DNA from: Peptococcaceae bacterium UBA7185
GTDB lineage: Bacteria; Bacillota; Peptococcia; Peptococcales; Peptococcaceae
Direction: 5' to 3'
Length of the DNA stretch: 13,862 nucleotides
Assembly: GCA_002491065.1 (NCBI GenBank)
Contig: DKVF01000016.1
Coordinates: 1,580 to 15,441 of the forward strand
Made by a program: the position numbers and the translations under genes
The notes under the pieces: generated by a model
The model's database searches: none
What the model saw: only the letters and a program-made list of their open reading frames with translations
What the model was told of the DNA's origin: nothing
Shown here: positions 13,430-13,862 of the stretch, in pieces
Layout: every line of letters begins with the position of its first letter
Numbering within the stretch: position 1 is the stretch's first letter

Positions 13430-13765
13430 GTAATAAATTGAGACCATACAGCATGGTAAAAAAAATTACTGGAGACGATATAGTCCGATGCCATTGCCAT
13501 TTTTATACCGGAAAGCAGAGCCATTTTTCCGAAGGAACATTCGGTTTGTAAGGGAAAGCGCGATTCAAGTTGGATTGCATAAGAAATTCTGATTTGTTTT
13601 TATGCAAACTTTTTTCTCTGCATTTTTTTAAAAATTATACAGCTAAATTGTATTTTTATTGTGGAAACAATAAAAAATGAAGTTGATCGAAAGTCTTTTA
13701 AACGCGCATTTTATGCGGTTTGCATCTTCCTTTGAAAAAAACTTGAAAAATTTTTTAAAAAAGTG
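13407..13765. other. AT-rich non-coding stretch with hairpins
   Basis: About 360 nt without a supported gene. Structures seen: ACCAT/ATGGT around a five-base loop at 13443-13457; CCGAA/TTCGG near 13530-13545; a terminator-like hairpin at 13575-13616 (separate entry); a nine-bp stem with one bulged G at 13700-13721; and A/T runs at 13733-13762 that could serve as an UP element for the tRNA promoter. No start codon with a ribosome binding site and reasonable ORF was found. Confidence 0.5.
13575..13616 (+). terminator. Orphan plus-strand terminator
   Basis: TTGCATAA (13575-13582) pairs with TTATGCAA (13600-13607), an eight-bp stem with a 17-base loop, followed by a C and then TTTTTT. No plus-strand gene precedes it within 1 kb, so it either ends an unannotated short RNA or blocks stray readthrough toward the tRNA gene. 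Confidence 0.55.
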
Positions 13766-13794
13766 TTGACAGAAAAGAGGGATGCATATATAAT
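13766..13794 (+). promoter_or_regulatory. Perfect consensus promoter of the tRNA gene
   Basis: TTGACA (13766-13771) and TATAAT (13789-13794) are separated by 17 nt, with an A/T-rich upstream stretch. Transcription should start near 13801, giving a short leader before the tRNA at 13840. Confidence 0.92.
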
Positions 13795-13839
13795 AGTCAA
13801 TGTCGCTGGTGAGTAACACACAGGAGCGGCAGAGAATGT

Positions 13840-13862
13840 GGGAGTTTAGCTCAGCTGGGAGA
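13840..13862 (+). tRNA. tRNA, 3' end cut by window
   Basis: GGGAGTT (13840-13846) is the 5' acceptor strand, followed by TA at positions 8-9 and the D-arm GCTCAGCTGGGAGA. Only the first 23 nt are present, so the anticodon is not seen. Acceptor and D-arm sequence are compatible with tRNA-Val among others; this is only a suggestion. Confidence 0.85.

Noticed and set aside
13443..13457. ACCAT/ATGGT hairpin as a terminator
   Set aside because: The stem is just five bp and is followed by a run of A, not T, on the plus strand; on the minus strand the T run comes before the stem.

Overview
The window looks like chromosome of a low-to-mid G+C Bacillota species. The signs are a T-box leucine leader, strong AGGAGG-type ribosome binding sites, near-consensus sigma-A promoters, an HD-GYP phosphodiesterase, and the short two-subunit isopropylmalate isomerase. 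The mix of genes suggests a gut-type Negativicutes relative, but that assignment is inference. No phage, transposase, CRISPR array or rRNA is visible.

Layout. (1) 1-1712: the 3' part of an HD-GYP domain gene, then a monocistronic lipoprotein gene closed by a terminator. (2) 1867-5187: a consensus promoter, a leucine T-box leader with its own attenuator, and leuC-leuD-leuB in a translationally coupled operon. Two related hairpins of similar sequence end it. (3) 5191-10864: a LysR-type regulator on the minus strand, divergent from a permease, a short-chain dehydrogenase and a 681-residue alkaline-phosphatase-superfamily hydrolase. This looks like a regulator plus uptake-and-breakdown locus for an unidentified, probably phosphorylated or anionic, compound. 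(4) 10951-12611: a minus-strand pair, made of a 38-residue membrane peptide gene that overlaps a DUF4097-like gene by ATGA, and a divergent TetR regulator. Notable repeats lie in the shared intergenic region. (5) 12643-13359: a minus-strand gene for a stand-alone protein that resembles the N-terminal half (TGS plus ThrRS-like second domain) of the large nucleoside kinases but has no kinase domain. (6) 13375-13862: a long AT-rich non-coding stretch with hairpins, then a perfect consensus promoter and the first 23 nt of a tRNA gene cut by the window end.

How the genes work together: leuCDB is controlled by tRNA-Leu charging through the T-box and performs the second and third steps of leucine synthesis; leuA is not in the window. 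The LysR gene probably controls the divergent permease/SDR/hydrolase genes. The TetR gene probably controls itself and the divergent membrane peptide/DUF4097 pair. The most unusual items are the transporter-SDR-hydrolase locus, the kinase-less TGS protein, the HD-GYP protein with a metal-ligand histidine changed to tyrosine, and the tiny membrane-protein gene coupled to DUF4097.
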